From the NCBI RefSeq assembly GCF_003797125.1, contig NZ_RKKE01000001.1, positions 434,001 to 498,000 of the forward strand: a stretch of DNA of 64,000 nucleotides. Reading direction: 5' to 3'. Shown here in pieces: positions 21,636 through 30,431 of the stretch. Made by a program: the position numbers and the translations under genes. Each line of letters begins with the position of its first letter. Positions within the stretch are counted from its first letter, which is position 1. The stretch is from Shewanella frigidimarina. Lineage in GTDB: Bacteria > Pseudomonadota > Gammaproteobacteria > Enterobacterales > Shewanellaceae. Below the pieces are notes generated by a model. It had not been told where the DNA came from. It did no database searches and was given only the letters and a program-made list of their open reading frames with translations.

Positions 21636-22375
21636 TTAACCTTTTGTTTTTAATAAACTCTCAATTGAATACAAGTCGCGATTAGCACTATTTTTCCGAC
21701 GAACTTCTTCTAATGCCTGCTGTTCTAATTTATCAAACAACACATTGATTAAGCGATTAAAATGCTTATGCATTGCTAAACGAGCCTCGGCGGCATCGTG
21801 CAGTGATAATGCCTGATAAATTGCGGTATGTTCTGCTAAGGTTTTATTATTGTCTGTGTTACAAACAATATTATAATCTTCAATGATTTCATTACTTGAT
21901 GAACGCAGTGCCCACATGTTTTCAAACAAATTTATCAACGCGCCGTTACGAGTAGAATATGCGATGATCTGATGAAACAGCTCGTCTGCTTCTTCGACAT
22001 TTTGCATATCTTTCATCATTACTAATGTTTCATGGAGTTTTTCAAGCTCTTCTGCAGTAATGGTTTTTGCTGCTAAAGCAGCTATTTCACCTTCAACTAA
22101 AGCACGTGCTTGGGTTAATTCAAATGCGTTAACATTATTAACCGCTACCGGTTTTTGCTGATGATCAACCACGTACACGCCAGAACCCGTTTTCACTTCC
22201 ACTTTTTCACGCACTTCTAGTGCAATAATAGCTTCACGAATAGTTGGCCTGCTTACTTCAAACTTTTCAGCAAGCTCACGCTCTGGGGGTAAACGACTGC
22301 CTACCGGATACTCGCCACTGGCGATAGCGGCTTCAATCGTATCGACTATTCGCCAAAATAAACGACGGTTTTCAT
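21636..22375 (-). pseudogene. GntR/FadR-type regulator, frameshifted at its start
   Basis: The frame encodes a full GntR winged helix (RLPPERELAEKFEVSRPTIR, then VKTGSGVYV) and an FCD ligand-binding domain (ELTQARALVEGEIAALAA onward), similar to uronate/sugar-acid regulators such as UxuR/ExuR. However, upstream of the helix-turn-helix this frame has no ATG, GTG or TTG before a stop at 22404. An ATG (22375-22373) preceded by AAGGAAGG lies in the wrong frame: it reads nine codons then stops. One missing base right after that ATG would join it to the conserved ENRRLFWRIVDTI segment. The GTG at 22214 would give only a protein without a DNA-binding domain. Either a real pseudogene or a single-base sequencing error. 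Confidence 0.75.
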
Positions 22376-22396
22376 ATACCTTCCTTCGAAAAGTAA

Positions 22397-22566
22397 AACC
22401 AATTTACTGGTTAATGCTGACATATTATCGGTTAATACCTTAGCAGCAAACAACTAAATTACATGTTATGTTAATCTCAATATAGAAAGAATAGCACATT
22501 GTCATACCTTTAAACATATTGGTAATAGACTAAAAATGCAAAACCCTAACAATTGGTAAAACAATT
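22397..22566. promoter_or_regulatory. Candidate GntR operators
   Basis: Two inverted repeats in the divergent region: AACCA-N6-TGGTT at 22397-22412 just upstream of the GntR start, and AATTGGTAAAACAATT at 22551-22566. A related TTGGTAATAGAC lies at 22519-22530. FCD-type GntR proteins favour TGGT...ACCA-like sites, so these may be autoregulatory or targets of a paralogue. Confidence 0.35.
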
Positions 22567-22688
22567 TATTGACATAATCTTAATGATTGGTTAGTTTCTA
22601 TTCAAGCGCAAATAATCATTTAACAGAATAATTTAAATTTTGTGTGTTCGTAAAGAAAAGGAAATCAACTAATCTGGGGGAGGTTAAC

Positions 22689-22850
22689 GTGAAATTTACC
22701 AAGACAAGCAATACTTTGAGATTAACAGGATTAAAGTCGCAATCAAGATCAGTAATTTACGACGCGGCACTAATATCTCTATTCACCAATCATGAACCTG
22801 CAATAGTGACAAACGAGTCAATACAAAAACAGCACGTCACAGTCTCTTAA
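22689..22850 (+). CDS. Doubtful short ORF with strong ribosome-binding site
   Basis: 53 codons starting at GTG 22689, preceded by GGGGGAGG at ideal spacing. The peptide (VKFTKTSNTLRLTGLKSQ onward) matches nothing I recognise. It occupies the place where the first gene of a GntR-controlled operon would begin, so it may be the 5' end of a gene truncated by the deletion that removed most of the kinase downstream. Confidence 0.3.
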   Translation: MKFTKTSNTLRLTGLKSQSRSVIYDAALISLFTNHEPAIVTNESIQKQHVTVS

Positions 22851-22870
22851 ATGCTAGGTAATTGGACTAG

Positions 22871-23146
22871 GTTACGCTTACTGGTGAAAACGGCATTAAT
22901 TATCTGATTAATGGCCAGCAACAGCATTTATCAATCACACCAGTAACGAATGTTGTCGACACCACATCAGCGGGTGACTCATTTAACGGGGTGTATTTAG
23001 GCGCACGCTTAACTGGCGCAGATATCAGCACAGCGATAAAATTAGCCTCTCAAGCAGCAGGATTTGTGATCCAACATAAAGGTGCCATTGCACCTAAAAT
23101 TGAGTTCCATCAATTTATTGAACGTCAAAAATTAATCATGCAATAA
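22871..23146 (+). pseudogene. C-terminal remnant of a PfkB-family sugar kinase (KDG kinase-like)
   Basis: An open frame without a start encodes 91 residues: VTLTGENGINYLING, then VVDTTSAGDSFNGVYLGARL, the PfkB signature 2 with catalytic Asp, and the normal C-terminal helices ending in LIMQ. This corresponds to roughly the last third of a ribokinase-family enzyme, most like 2-keto-3-deoxygluconate kinase. An in-frame stop (22868-22870) precedes it, so about 200 N-terminal residues including the sugar-binding site are gone. The normal terminator is preserved downstream. Together with the frameshifted GntR gene it shows loss of a sugar-acid pathway. Confidence 0.85.
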
Positions 23147-23176
23147 CAGCTTAAGAGTCATCTTTTGTCGCTTTTA

Positions 23177-23214
23177 AAAAGGCTTGATAACACTGAGTTA
23201 TCAAGCCTTTTTAT
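23177..23214 (+). terminator. Terminator after the kinase remnant
   Basis: AAAGGCTTGATAA, seven-base loop, TTATCAAGCCTTTTT. Confidence 0.88.
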
Positions 23215-23333
23215 TTGCTAAGAAAAAGTAATATATCGCCTGTTGAGCCATTCGTGTTTTAGCTTCAAAACAAGTAATATTACTGAATCATTTCGATAAT
23301 TTACCCTATTAAAGCAATAAGAAGACATTGAAC

Positions 23334-24107
23334 ATGGACTATTTAGCCATCAATAAACACGCATGGAACGAGCGAACCCAAATCCACCTCGACTCAACAT
23401 TTTATGACTTAGAGGCATTTATCCAAGGTAAGTCATCATTAAACCCCATTGAACTTGAACAAGTCGGCTATGTGCACCACAAAAGCCTGTTGCACCTACA
23501 ATGTCACTTTGGACAAGACAGCTTATCGTGGGCAAGGCTTGGCGCCAATGTCACTGGCGTAGATTTATCAAGCGAATCGATTGCAACTGCAAAAAAGCTG
23601 GCTGCTCAATTACACTTACCAGCAACATTCATCAACAATGACATCTATCAATTTGGTGATCACAATACAGAGCAATATGACATCGTACTCACCTCTTATG
23701 GGGTGTTAGCTTGGTTACCCGATTTAACTCGCTGGGCGCAAACCATTGCAGGAGCATTACGTCCAGGCGGTGAATTTCATTTGGTTGAGTTCCACCCTTT
23801 TAATGATGTGCTGTGTGGTTATGGCTACTTTCCACAGACACAACCGGATATCGAAGATGAAGTCACCTACACCGAAAACCACAACGACCAAATTGAAACG
23901 GTGGTCACTTGGCCGCACCCGATAAGTGAAGTCATTAGCGCACTTATTAGTGCAGGACTCAGTATCGAAGCGTTTAACGAACACCCTTACAGTCCCTACA
24001 ACTGCGTTGAAGGTTTGGAGTTTGTGGTAGGCAAAGGTTACCAGCTAAAACATCAAGACCACCTCATCCCACTTATTTACTCTATTAAAGCAAGTAAAGT
24101 GGGATAA
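23334..24107 (+). CDS. Class I SAM-dependent methyltransferase
   Basis: 257 residues. Motif I is HLQCHFGQDSLSWARLGA (atypical QCHFG in place of the usual GxGxG), followed by VTGVDLSSESIATAKKLA, an acidic loop NNDIYQF and motif IV YDIVLTSYGVLAWLPDL. This subgroup of small-molecule-type methyltransferases is common but of unknown substrate. C-terminus (LIPLIYSIKASK) resembles the common ending of these proteins. ATG at 23334 preferred over TTG two codons earlier. No operon partner. Confidence 0.8.
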   Translation: MDYLAINKHAWNERTQIHLDSTFYDLEAFIQGKSSLNPIELEQVGYVHHKSLLHLQCHFGQDSLSWARLGANVTGVDLSSESIATAKKLAAQLHLPATFINNDIYQFGDHNTEQYDIVLTSYGVLAWLPDLTRWAQTIAGALRPGGEFHLVEFHPFNDVLCGYGYFPQTQPDIEDEVTYTENHNDQIETVVTWPHPISEVISALISAGLSIEAFNEHPYSPYNCVEGLEFVVGKGYQLKHQDHLIPLIYSIKASKVG

Positions 24108-24137
24108 GTACTAGCCTGAAGCTTGTTTACAGCGGGC

Positions 24138-25016
24138 TCAAATATCGGTTTTAGTGGATGACTGTTGATGTGTTGAAGGCGGTGCAAATAATATCCGTAA
24201 ACGTTGTTTTAGAGATAATTGCGCTTGGGTAACATCACCCCACATGTCGCGCCATTCACTAAACGTTACCACTAACGGATTAAAACTGTTTACCGGTTTG
24301 GTAATACCGTACACCACAGTTTCATTTTCAGGCTCAAACGTACCAAACATTTTGTCCCATATAATCAGCACACCGGCATAATTTTTGTCGATATATTGTG
24401 GGTTACGTCCATGATGCACACGATGATGGGACGGTGTATTGAAAATCAATTCTAACGGTCCTAACGATTTAATCGCTTGGGTGTGAACAAAGAACTGCAA
24501 TCCAAGGTTGAGCAACACCGCAAACACCACCCAGTTAGGATCAAAGCCAATCACCACCAGCGGTAACCAAAACAACCACATGCCTGCCAACGGGTACATT
24601 AAGCTTTGTCTAAAGGCGGTGCTGAAGTTCATGTTTTCTGAGCTGTGATGCACCACATGCGCAGCCCACATCCAGCGAATACGATGGCTAGCACGATGGA
24701 ACCAGTAATAACAAAAGTCTTGAGCAATGAGCAATAAACCAAAAGTGAATAATGTCATTTCAATATCAAATAAGCGCCAACCGAAAAAGTGTAAATATAT
24801 CTTCGCAATCAATAAGCCAGCGATGATGTCCGCCACTTGATGCATGCCTGCTAATACAAAATTACACAATACTTCGGCAGGGCGATATTGAGCATTACTC
24901 GGTAATCGCTGGGCGCGAACACCAAACCACCATTCCAGTAAAATGCAGCCGAAAAAAATCGGGGCTAACACCAGTAATAACCACTCTGGGTGAGCTATCA
25001 GTAAATCCATGTCCAT
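24138..25016 (-). CDS. Fatty-acid hydroxylase / sterol desaturase family protein
   Basis: 292 residues, integral membrane di-iron oxygenase. Four to five membrane helices and the complete histidine signature HRASH (107-111), HVVHH (120-124), H178 and HHRVHH (197-202), which ligate the two irons. Bacterial members hydroxylate or desaturate lipids; the substrate is unknown and bacteria of this group make no sterols. ATG codons at 25016 and 25010 are both possible starts. Convergent with the methyltransferase gene at 23334-24107. Confidence 0.88.
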   Translation of the reverse strand: MDMDLLIAHPEWLLLVLAPIFFGCILLEWWFGVRAQRLPSNAQYRPAEVLCNFVLAGMHQVADIIAGLLIAKIYLHFFGWRLFDIEMTLFTFGLLLIAQDFCYYWFHRASHRIRWMWAAHVVHHSSENMNFSTAFRQSLMYPLAGMWLFWLPLVVIGFDPNWVVFAVLLNLGLQFFVHTQAIKSLGPLELIFNTPSHHRVHHGRNPQYIDKNYAGVLIIWDKMFGTFEPENETVVYGITKPVNSFNPLVVTFSEWRDMWGDVTQAQLSLKQRLRILFAPPSTHQQSSTKTDI

Positions 25017-25126
25017 ATGTTATCCATTTCTATTTATTATTATTGAGTCAATGTTTGTACTAGTGGTTCACTATTTCTGGTTCCTAATCAAAGTGCTCTT
25101 TTGGCGAAACCCATTTGAGTAAACCG

Positions 25127-25210
25127 CTTTTAATAGGTCATTTTAATAATCTGTCGTTAATAATCAGTTGTTAATAATTCGTTTTTAGTAATTCTTTTTT
25201 AATAGACCAT
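25127..25210. repeat. Six imperfect 14-base tandem repeats
   Basis: Units begin at 25127, 25141, 25155, 25169, 25183 and 25197; core TTTTAATAAT/GTTAATAAT. The array lies between the sterol-desaturase start and the 3' end of the DUF2804 gene, 42 bases beyond that stop. Confidence 0.75.
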
Positions 25211-25251
25211 AGGCTGAAAATTACTCACCTATAAGGCACGGTTGGTATTCA

Positions 25252-26319
25252 TCACCATTTGGCAAAATGATCTTCAGTTAAGCCTAACTGATTGGTTAAT
25301 TTATATTGATTACCATTGTTGTCGCAAATCACACCGCTAAAATAGCCAATATATTGTCTAAAATTATTTTTTAACCAAATTAAATTAAGCTTTTCGCTAC
25401 GTTGATTCAATGGTCTAAAATGCAAATCAACATTGCCATCATTAGTGGTGATATGCCACACATCTTGTTGTGAGTGCCGTTTAAAATCAAACTGTGCGCC
25501 GCCTAATAGATGACGTTCGCCATTTATCCACATCACATTTTCTGTCTGACCGGTTTCATTAACGCCTGCAGCTAAATTCAGCCCAATAACTCCATCGTCA
25601 GTTTGGGCATTAATTGAAGCCCAACGCCAACTGGTTTCTCGGCGCATAAATCCGGCAGAAAAGTCATAACCCGCCAACGCATATTGTAAAGGTTGCGGTT
25701 CATGATGAATGGTTAATTGCCCTGTTACGGCTAAGCCATTGTGCTTTTGTGTATAGGTCCAACCGTTATAACCCGTTGGAGTACACAAACTGATGGGTAA
25801 ACTCAACGGTGCAGGCAGAATACGTAGATTGGCTTGTATGTCTGCAAGGTTAATCTCGACTTGCCATTGTCCGTCGACAATATCGATAACAATACCTTTG
25901 TGTTTACGGCCAATGTCGGCGCGACCACGCTTAGGAGAGTCACTTAGTTGGCAGCCAAATCCGAATGGTGTTAGCCATTGCGTTTGGGTCAACTTGTTGG
26001 TTTTAATGTCATAAAGGTAGCAAAAACCATTGGCGACATAACGAATATCGGCTATCGCCAGGGCGATAATATAATGAGGAGTGATGATGCTAACGAATTG
26101 GAACTGCTTAAAATCAAAATGCTTAGCCATTGCCGACGCAGGTTTGTCCATTACCGTCGAATAAGCAAACTGATTAACATTGAGTGAATCAACAATCCCA
26201 TCAAAAATACCAAATACTGGCTGGCCATTGGCATTAATCAATTTGTCAGGAGCCAACTGCGGCTGTTTATGTTGCATTACATTACCTACATCATGTTGTT
26301 TATCAAACTTAAGTTGCAT
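25252..26319 (-). CDS. DUF2804-like protein
   Basis: Up to 355 residues, no signal peptide or membrane helix. The sequence (INANGQPVFGIFDG, ANGFCYLYD, then ETSWRWASINAQ and VMWINGERHLLGGAQFDF) fits the DUF2804 family as I remember it, a beta-rich cytosolic protein of unknown function. The start is uncertain: the ATG at 26277 (MQHKQPQLAPDKL) is an alternative that would remove 14 N-terminal residues. Confidence 0.72.
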   Translation of the reverse strand: MQLKFDKQHDVGNVMQHKQPQLAPDKLINANGQPVFGIFDGIVDSLNVNQFAYSTVMDKPASAMAKHFDFKQFQFVSIITPHYIIALAIADIRYVANGFCYLYDIKTNKLTQTQWLTPFGFGCQLSDSPKRGRADIGRKHKGIVIDIVDGQWQVEINLADIQANLRILPAPLSLPISLCTPTGYNGWTYTQKHNGLAVTGQLTIHHEPQPLQYALAGYDFSAGFMRRETSWRWASINAQTDDGVIGLNLAAGVNETGQTENVMWINGERHLLGGAQFDFKRHSQQDVWHITTNDGNVDLHFRPLNQRSEKLNLIWLKNNFRQYIGYFSGVICDNNGNQYKLTNQLGLTEDHFAKW

Positions 26320-26548
26320 AACACTAACCTGAATTGATCAGCCATTAATGTCAACAACCAAGTAATATTGTTGCCGTTAATCGGAGCTAAAATGGCGTTA
26401 AAAACACATATTGATGAGTGACAACACCTGCACACAGAGTGATGCATATCACTCTCGTTATCTTTATAGCAACATAACCTTAGCGATACTGGAAACCCAG
26501 ACAAATTCTGGTATCATTTATCTACCTTTTGCTGGTTATTGTTGTCTC

Positions 26549-27115
26549 ATGAAGTTATTGATCCCTATTTTACTGTCTACATTATTGTTATCGGCTTGCG
26601 CAAGTTATGAGCCGACTCATGTTGGTCTTAATCCCACACTGGGTCCGATTCAGTTACAAACTGAAGTCGATTTCCCTGTACTGGTCGACACAATCGATAC
26701 TCGCGAAGCAAGCTTTGTGGTGCGTTTTAATGAAGAAGGCAAATCACCAAGATTAGTCAGCGCCAGTGAGCCTATCCGCCAACAGTTAGATACACTGTTC
26801 CGTAATGGTATGAACAAAGCGGGTTATGTTATTGACCCTGCCGCACGCAATTCAGTGCAGTTTCAGCTAAATTACTTGTTAGCTGACGTCACGGACACCA
26901 CGTTCAGTTACGAATCAAAAACACGTCTAGTTATCAATGTACTGGCTAAAAACTCACAACAAGAGTTCACCAAATCCTATAACGCTAACGGCTATTTAAA
27001 AGGCCCGTTAAGCCCAGATTTTGCCACTCTTGAATTAGATATCACCAAACTCGTTGATAAGCTCACCACTGAAATTCTTAACGATGAAGAGTTACACCAA
27101 TTTATTCAACGTTAA
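26549..27115 (+). CDS. YajG-family lipoprotein
   Basis: 188 residues. Lipoprotein signal peptide MKLLIPILLSTLLLSACASY, acylated Cys17 after lipobox LSAC, with Ala/Ser following, which favours outer-membrane sorting. The body (LGPIQLQTEVDFPVLVDTID, VRFNEEGKSPRLVSASEPIR, then VLAKNSQQEFTKSY and a C-terminal EILNDEELHQFIQ) matches YajG-type putative lipoproteins. Function unknown. The start at 26549 is set by the signal peptide; the open frame extends 138 bases upstream. The periplasmic peptidyl-prolyl isomerase gene follows 59 bases later on the same strand. Confidence 0.85.
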   Translation: MKLLIPILLSTLLLSACASYEPTHVGLNPTLGPIQLQTEVDFPVLVDTIDTREASFVVRFNEEGKSPRLVSASEPIRQQLDTLFRNGMNKAGYVIDPAARNSVQFQLNYLLADVTDTTFSYESKTRLVINVLAKNSQQEFTKSYNANGYLKGPLSPDFATLELDITKLVDKLTTEILNDEELHQFIQR

Positions 27116-27174
27116 TCTCCCCGCTTTATCAGGTATTGGCATCGAGAGATGCCAATAAAAAAGGACGTCACATT

Positions 27175-27759
27175 ATGATGAAATGGTTATCCACTTGCCT
27201 ACTGTTATTGACCAGTTTAAGTTCCAGCGCTGCGGTCGACATTCAAAAAGACACTTTATATCCACAAGTAGAGTTTGACACCTCTATGGGGAAAATAGTG
27301 GTTGAGTTAGATCGCACTCGTGCACCACTTACCGTAGATAATTTTTTAACCTATGTGGTTAAAGGCGAATATGACAATACTATTTTTCATCGTGTGATTG
27401 CCGAATTTGTGGTTCAAGGTGGTGGGTTAACCACTAAATTAGAAGAACGCCCTTCGCTAGAGCCTGTTGTAAATGAGTCCGGTAATGGTTTATCAAACTC
27501 CCTTGGCACAATTGCCATGGCTCGAGATAACGATCCCCATTCAGCAACACGTCAGTTTTACTTCAACCTAGGTGACAATAAAAAATTAGACCCTTCTAAA
27601 CGTCGTTGGGGCTATACCGTTTTTGGTGAAGTGACTCAGGGGATGGATGTATTAGAAGCCATTTCACTGGTACCAACTGAACATAACACCACCCTAAACT
27701 GGCCCGATTTTCCGGTTAATACTGTCATGTTGAAAAAAGCGACTCTACTGCCTCGCTAA
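27175..27759 (+). CDS. Periplasmic cyclophilin-type peptidyl-prolyl isomerase
   Basis: 194 residues. Sec signal peptide MMKWLSTCLLLLTSLSSSAA followed by a cyclophilin domain: FDTSMGKIVVELD, FHRVIAEFVVQGGG (catalytic Arg), SATRQFYFNL and YTVFGEVTQGMDVLEAI. It isomerises Xaa-Pro bonds of exported proteins, like E. coli PpiA. The tryptophan often found near the end of cytosolic cyclophilins is absent, as usual for PpiA-type. The start is set by the signal peptide with AAGGA upstream. Probably co-transcribed with the lipoprotein gene before it. Confidence 0.9.
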   Translation: MMKWLSTCLLLLTSLSSSAAVDIQKDTLYPQVEFDTSMGKIVVELDRTRAPLTVDNFLTYVVKGEYDNTIFHRVIAEFVVQGGGLTTKLEERPSLEPVVNESGNGLSNSLGTIAMARDNDPHSATRQFYFNLGDNKKLDPSKRRWGYTVFGEVTQGMDVLEAISLVPTEHNTTLNWPDFPVNTVMLKKATLLPR

Positions 27760-28116
27760 TCTCCCGCTAATCGCCTATACCTACCGATGGTCATGTTAAT
27801 GCATGCCATCGGCATTTATGTTGTCTCCAGCAATGTAATATTGGCCAATCTTATCTCGGTCAGTCTTATCTCAGTCAATTTTAGCTCGATTAATAAGTCC
27901 AAACTCACTCAATATGATGACGTCTTACATTGTTATCCTATACATATTTACTAGCTGCAAAATCAACTAAGTAGCACTATCGATTGACTAAATCGACACT
28001 TTTTTACGTTTTTGACTATCGACAGCCAAATTAACGTCTATACTCTATTTGACTCATTCACCTAGTTAGCTGCGCAATTGTTCGCAACCGCATTTCGAAT
28101 ACTCAAGGACGCAATT
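27760..28116. other. Intergenic region with short tandem repeat
   Basis: 357 bases, no gene. Contains a 15-base repeat array at 27845-27889 (separate entry) and presumably the promoter of the small gene at 28117. Confidence 0.5.
27845..27889. repeat. Three imperfect 15-base tandem repeats
   Basis: CCAATCTTATCTCGG, TCAGTCTTATCTCAG, TCAATTTTAGCTCGA, 86 bases after the isomerase stop. Confidence 0.7.
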
Positions 28117-28452
28117 ATGATGACGGCTAATGATTTTATTGAAACCAAAGCTCCACAACTAGCCTATTTCGGTAAAGCTTTTTTAAACAATCAATTAGAT
28201 TACCAAGAAATACAGCTCTATATGTGGGATGTGCTGGAAGAGTGGCAATTTATATCAAATAATCCCATCCAATTAGCCGAACAACCTAGCGATACCGAGA
28301 AAGTGTTTTGGCACTTATTGTATTGCTTCGATCATTGGTCTGGTTGGGCAATTAAAGGCAATCAATACTTACGCCAGCAAGTTCATGAATGTTGCGACTA
28401 CATTAATATTGGCGGCAATGTGCCACAAAGTTGTATTGGTATCAGACCTTAA
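28117..28452 (+). CDS. Small conserved-looking hypothetical protein
   Basis: 111 residues, soluble, aromatic-rich and acidic (TANDFIETKAPQLAYFG, LYMWDVLEEWQFI, WHLLYCFDHWSGWAIKG). No family recognised. AAGGA lies ten bases before the ATG at 28117, which is preferred to the upstream in-frame start at 28078. Monocistronic as far as visible; the AmpG-like transporter gene starts 128 bases downstream. Confidence 0.65.
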   Translation: MMTANDFIETKAPQLAYFGKAFLNNQLDYQEIQLYMWDVLEEWQFISNNPIQLAEQPSDTEKVFWHLLYCFDHWSGWAIKGNQYLRQQVHECCDYINIGGNVPQSCIGIRP

Positions 28453-28580
28453 GGCGATTATCTTAAATCTGCTCTGAATGCTAATTAAACCTCAAACTGA
28501 CTGAATAATCTTTTAGAATGGCTTGAACCTAAACCCCTTGCAACATAAGCTAGAGCCATTCTCCTTTATCCAGTTGTCTT

Positions 28581-30008
28581 ATGTCGGTTTTCTTGTCTCG
28601 TACCCGTGAAGCGTTATCGGTTTACTACCACAAACGAGTATTTATTTTACTCTTGCTGGGGTTTTCTGCCGGCTTACCATTAATGCTAGTCTTTTCGACC
28701 TTAAGTTTTTGGTTACGTGAAGCAGGCATCGACAGAGCGGCGATTGGTTATTTTAGCTGGATAGCACTAACGTATGCATTTAAATGGGCGTGGTCACCAT
28801 TAGTCGATCGTATGTCATTGCCCTTTTTTACCCGCTTTTTAGGACGACGACGCGGATGGATGCTGTTCGCACAACTGTGCTTAGTCGGCGCCATACTCGG
28901 TATGTCTGTTAGCGATCCAGTGGTTAATCTTGAACGTTTGGCCTTATGCGCCCTACTTTTGGCATTTGCCTCCGCCACCCAAGACATTGTTATCGATGCT
29001 TTTCGGATTGAATCCGCCCCAGAAAAAATGCAAGCAGCGCTTGCTGCTGCGTACCAAGTCGGTTATCGCAGTGCGATGATCATCGCCACAGCAGGCGCAT
29101 TAACCATTGCAGCTTGGGTGTCTCCTGGCGATGATGCTTACAACTTAGAAGCTTGGCAGACCGCCTACTTTGCCATGGCGATGTTAATGGGTGTTGGTAT
29201 TATTACCACGCTATGCAGTAAAGAACCGCAAGTCGATACCAAACAGGCTGACGATAAAGAACGCCTATTAAGAGCCGAGTTTGCTGCCAAATACCCTGCT
29301 AAAGTCGCAGGGGCATTAGCCTGGTTATACAGCGCAAGTGTATTGCCTTTTATTGACTTTTTTAAGCGTTATGGCAAAAGCGCTATTCTCATTTTGTTGT
29401 TAATCTCGTGCTATCGCATTTCCGACATTGTCATGGGTATTATGGCAAATGTGTTTTATGTTGATATCGGGTTTAGCAAAGAAGAAATCGCTTTTATCAG
29501 TAAAGTCTATGGTTTGATCATGACCTTAGTCGGCGCCGCTTTTGGTGGTGTGTTGCTGATGCGGTATGGCACCATGAAGATTCTATTCTTGGGTGCCTTG
29601 TTAGTCGCGGTCACTAACCTGCTGTTTGCTTGGCAAGCGTATATTGGCTACAACGTGCCATTTTTAACCTTAGCCATATCGGTAGATAATTTTAGTGCTG
29701 GTATCGCAACCGCAGCGTTTATCGCTTATTTGTCCAGCTTAACCAGTAGTGGATATAGCGCGACACAATATGCGTTATTATCGTCGATTATGTTGTTGTT
29801 CCCTAAGTTTATCGCAGGATTTTCGGGCTTGTATGTTGATGCTTTTGGTTACATCAATTTCTTTATTGCAGCGAGTTTGATTGGCTTTCCGGTGTTGCTA
29901 TTAGTGGTGTTGGTGAATCGATCGCAAAACCAAGTGATGATTGCCAATGCGGCATCAACAGAGGGATCTATCGATGTGTCGACAGATGTTGGTAAACCAC
30001 CACTGTAA
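28581..30008 (+). CDS. ampG: AmpG-like muropeptide MFS transporter
   Basis: 475 residues, about twelve or more membrane helices. The N-terminal pattern LLLGFSAGLPLMLVFSTLSFWLRE, FKWAWSPLVDR and LLAFASATQDIVIDAFRIE is characteristic of AmpG, the inner-membrane permease that imports GlcNAc-anhydro-muropeptides for cell-wall recycling and beta-lactamase control. The loop between helices 6 and 7 is charged and cytoplasmic. A hydrophilic tail of about 25 residues follows the last helix. Single gene. Confidence 0.9.
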   Translation: MSVFLSRTREALSVYYHKRVFILLLLGFSAGLPLMLVFSTLSFWLREAGIDRAAIGYFSWIALTYAFKWAWSPLVDRMSLPFFTRFLGRRRGWMLFAQLCLVGAILGMSVSDPVVNLERLALCALLLAFASATQDIVIDAFRIESAPEKMQAALAAAYQVGYRSAMIIATAGALTIAAWVSPGDDAYNLEAWQTAYFAMAMLMGVGIITTLCSKEPQVDTKQADDKERLLRAEFAAKYPAKVAGALAWLYSASVLPFIDFFKRYGKSAILILLLISCYRISDIVMGIMANVFYVDIGFSKEEIAFISKVYGLIMTLVGAAFGGVLLMRYGTMKILFLGALLVAVTNLLFAWQAYIGYNVPFLTLAISVDNFSAGIATAAFIAYLSSLTSSGYSATQYALLSSIMLLFPKFIAGFSGLYVDAFGYINFFIAASLIGFPVLLLVVLVNRSQNQVMIANAASTEGSIDVSTDVGKPPL

Positions 30009-30431
30009 GCGATTAATATCCGAACGGCATTGGGTTTAAGTGCAAAAGGGTTGGCCTACCGCAGCACTTTACGTTCACGTTTCAATGGCTATAAAAGTAG
30101 TAATATTGACAATATCAAATACACATGCCCTCTTAAAAGAGGGCTGAAGTAAATCCGTAGCCTAGCTATAATTTATAGCCATAATTTATAGCTATAAACC
30201 ATGCGGTAAATCAAAGCGGTAAACGGCTGCGAAATTAACCTTCAAAGGTTAGTAGCCTATATATTTATCTTGTCGCGATCGATGACGTTTTAGCGTTAGC
30301 ATTTTAACGCTATAATGCCACTCGAAATAATCACCTGCTATCAATATTAATCGCTTCCCGGCGCATTTAGCGCCCTTTCTGTTGAAAGCTAATGTTTAAA
30401 TATGTTGAATAAAATTAAGTAGAAATACCTC
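30009..30431. other. Intergenic region before trmH
   Basis: Contains an inverted repeat GCCCTCTT/AAGAGGGC at 30127-30144 (possible terminator remnant, no T-run), two 13-base direct repeats at 30168-30193 (ATAATTTATAGC plus one base), and the trmH promoter palindrome at 30291-30316. No gene seen. Confidence 0.55.
30288..30316 (+). promoter_or_regulatory. trmH promoter with embedded palindrome
   Basis: Perfect -10 box TATAAT at 30311-30316; -35 is weak (TTTTAG at 30288). A perfect eight-base palindrome TAGCGTTA-N6-TAACGCTA (30291-30312) fills the spacer and runs into the -10 box, placing it where a repressor would block RNA polymerase. Confidence 0.45.
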
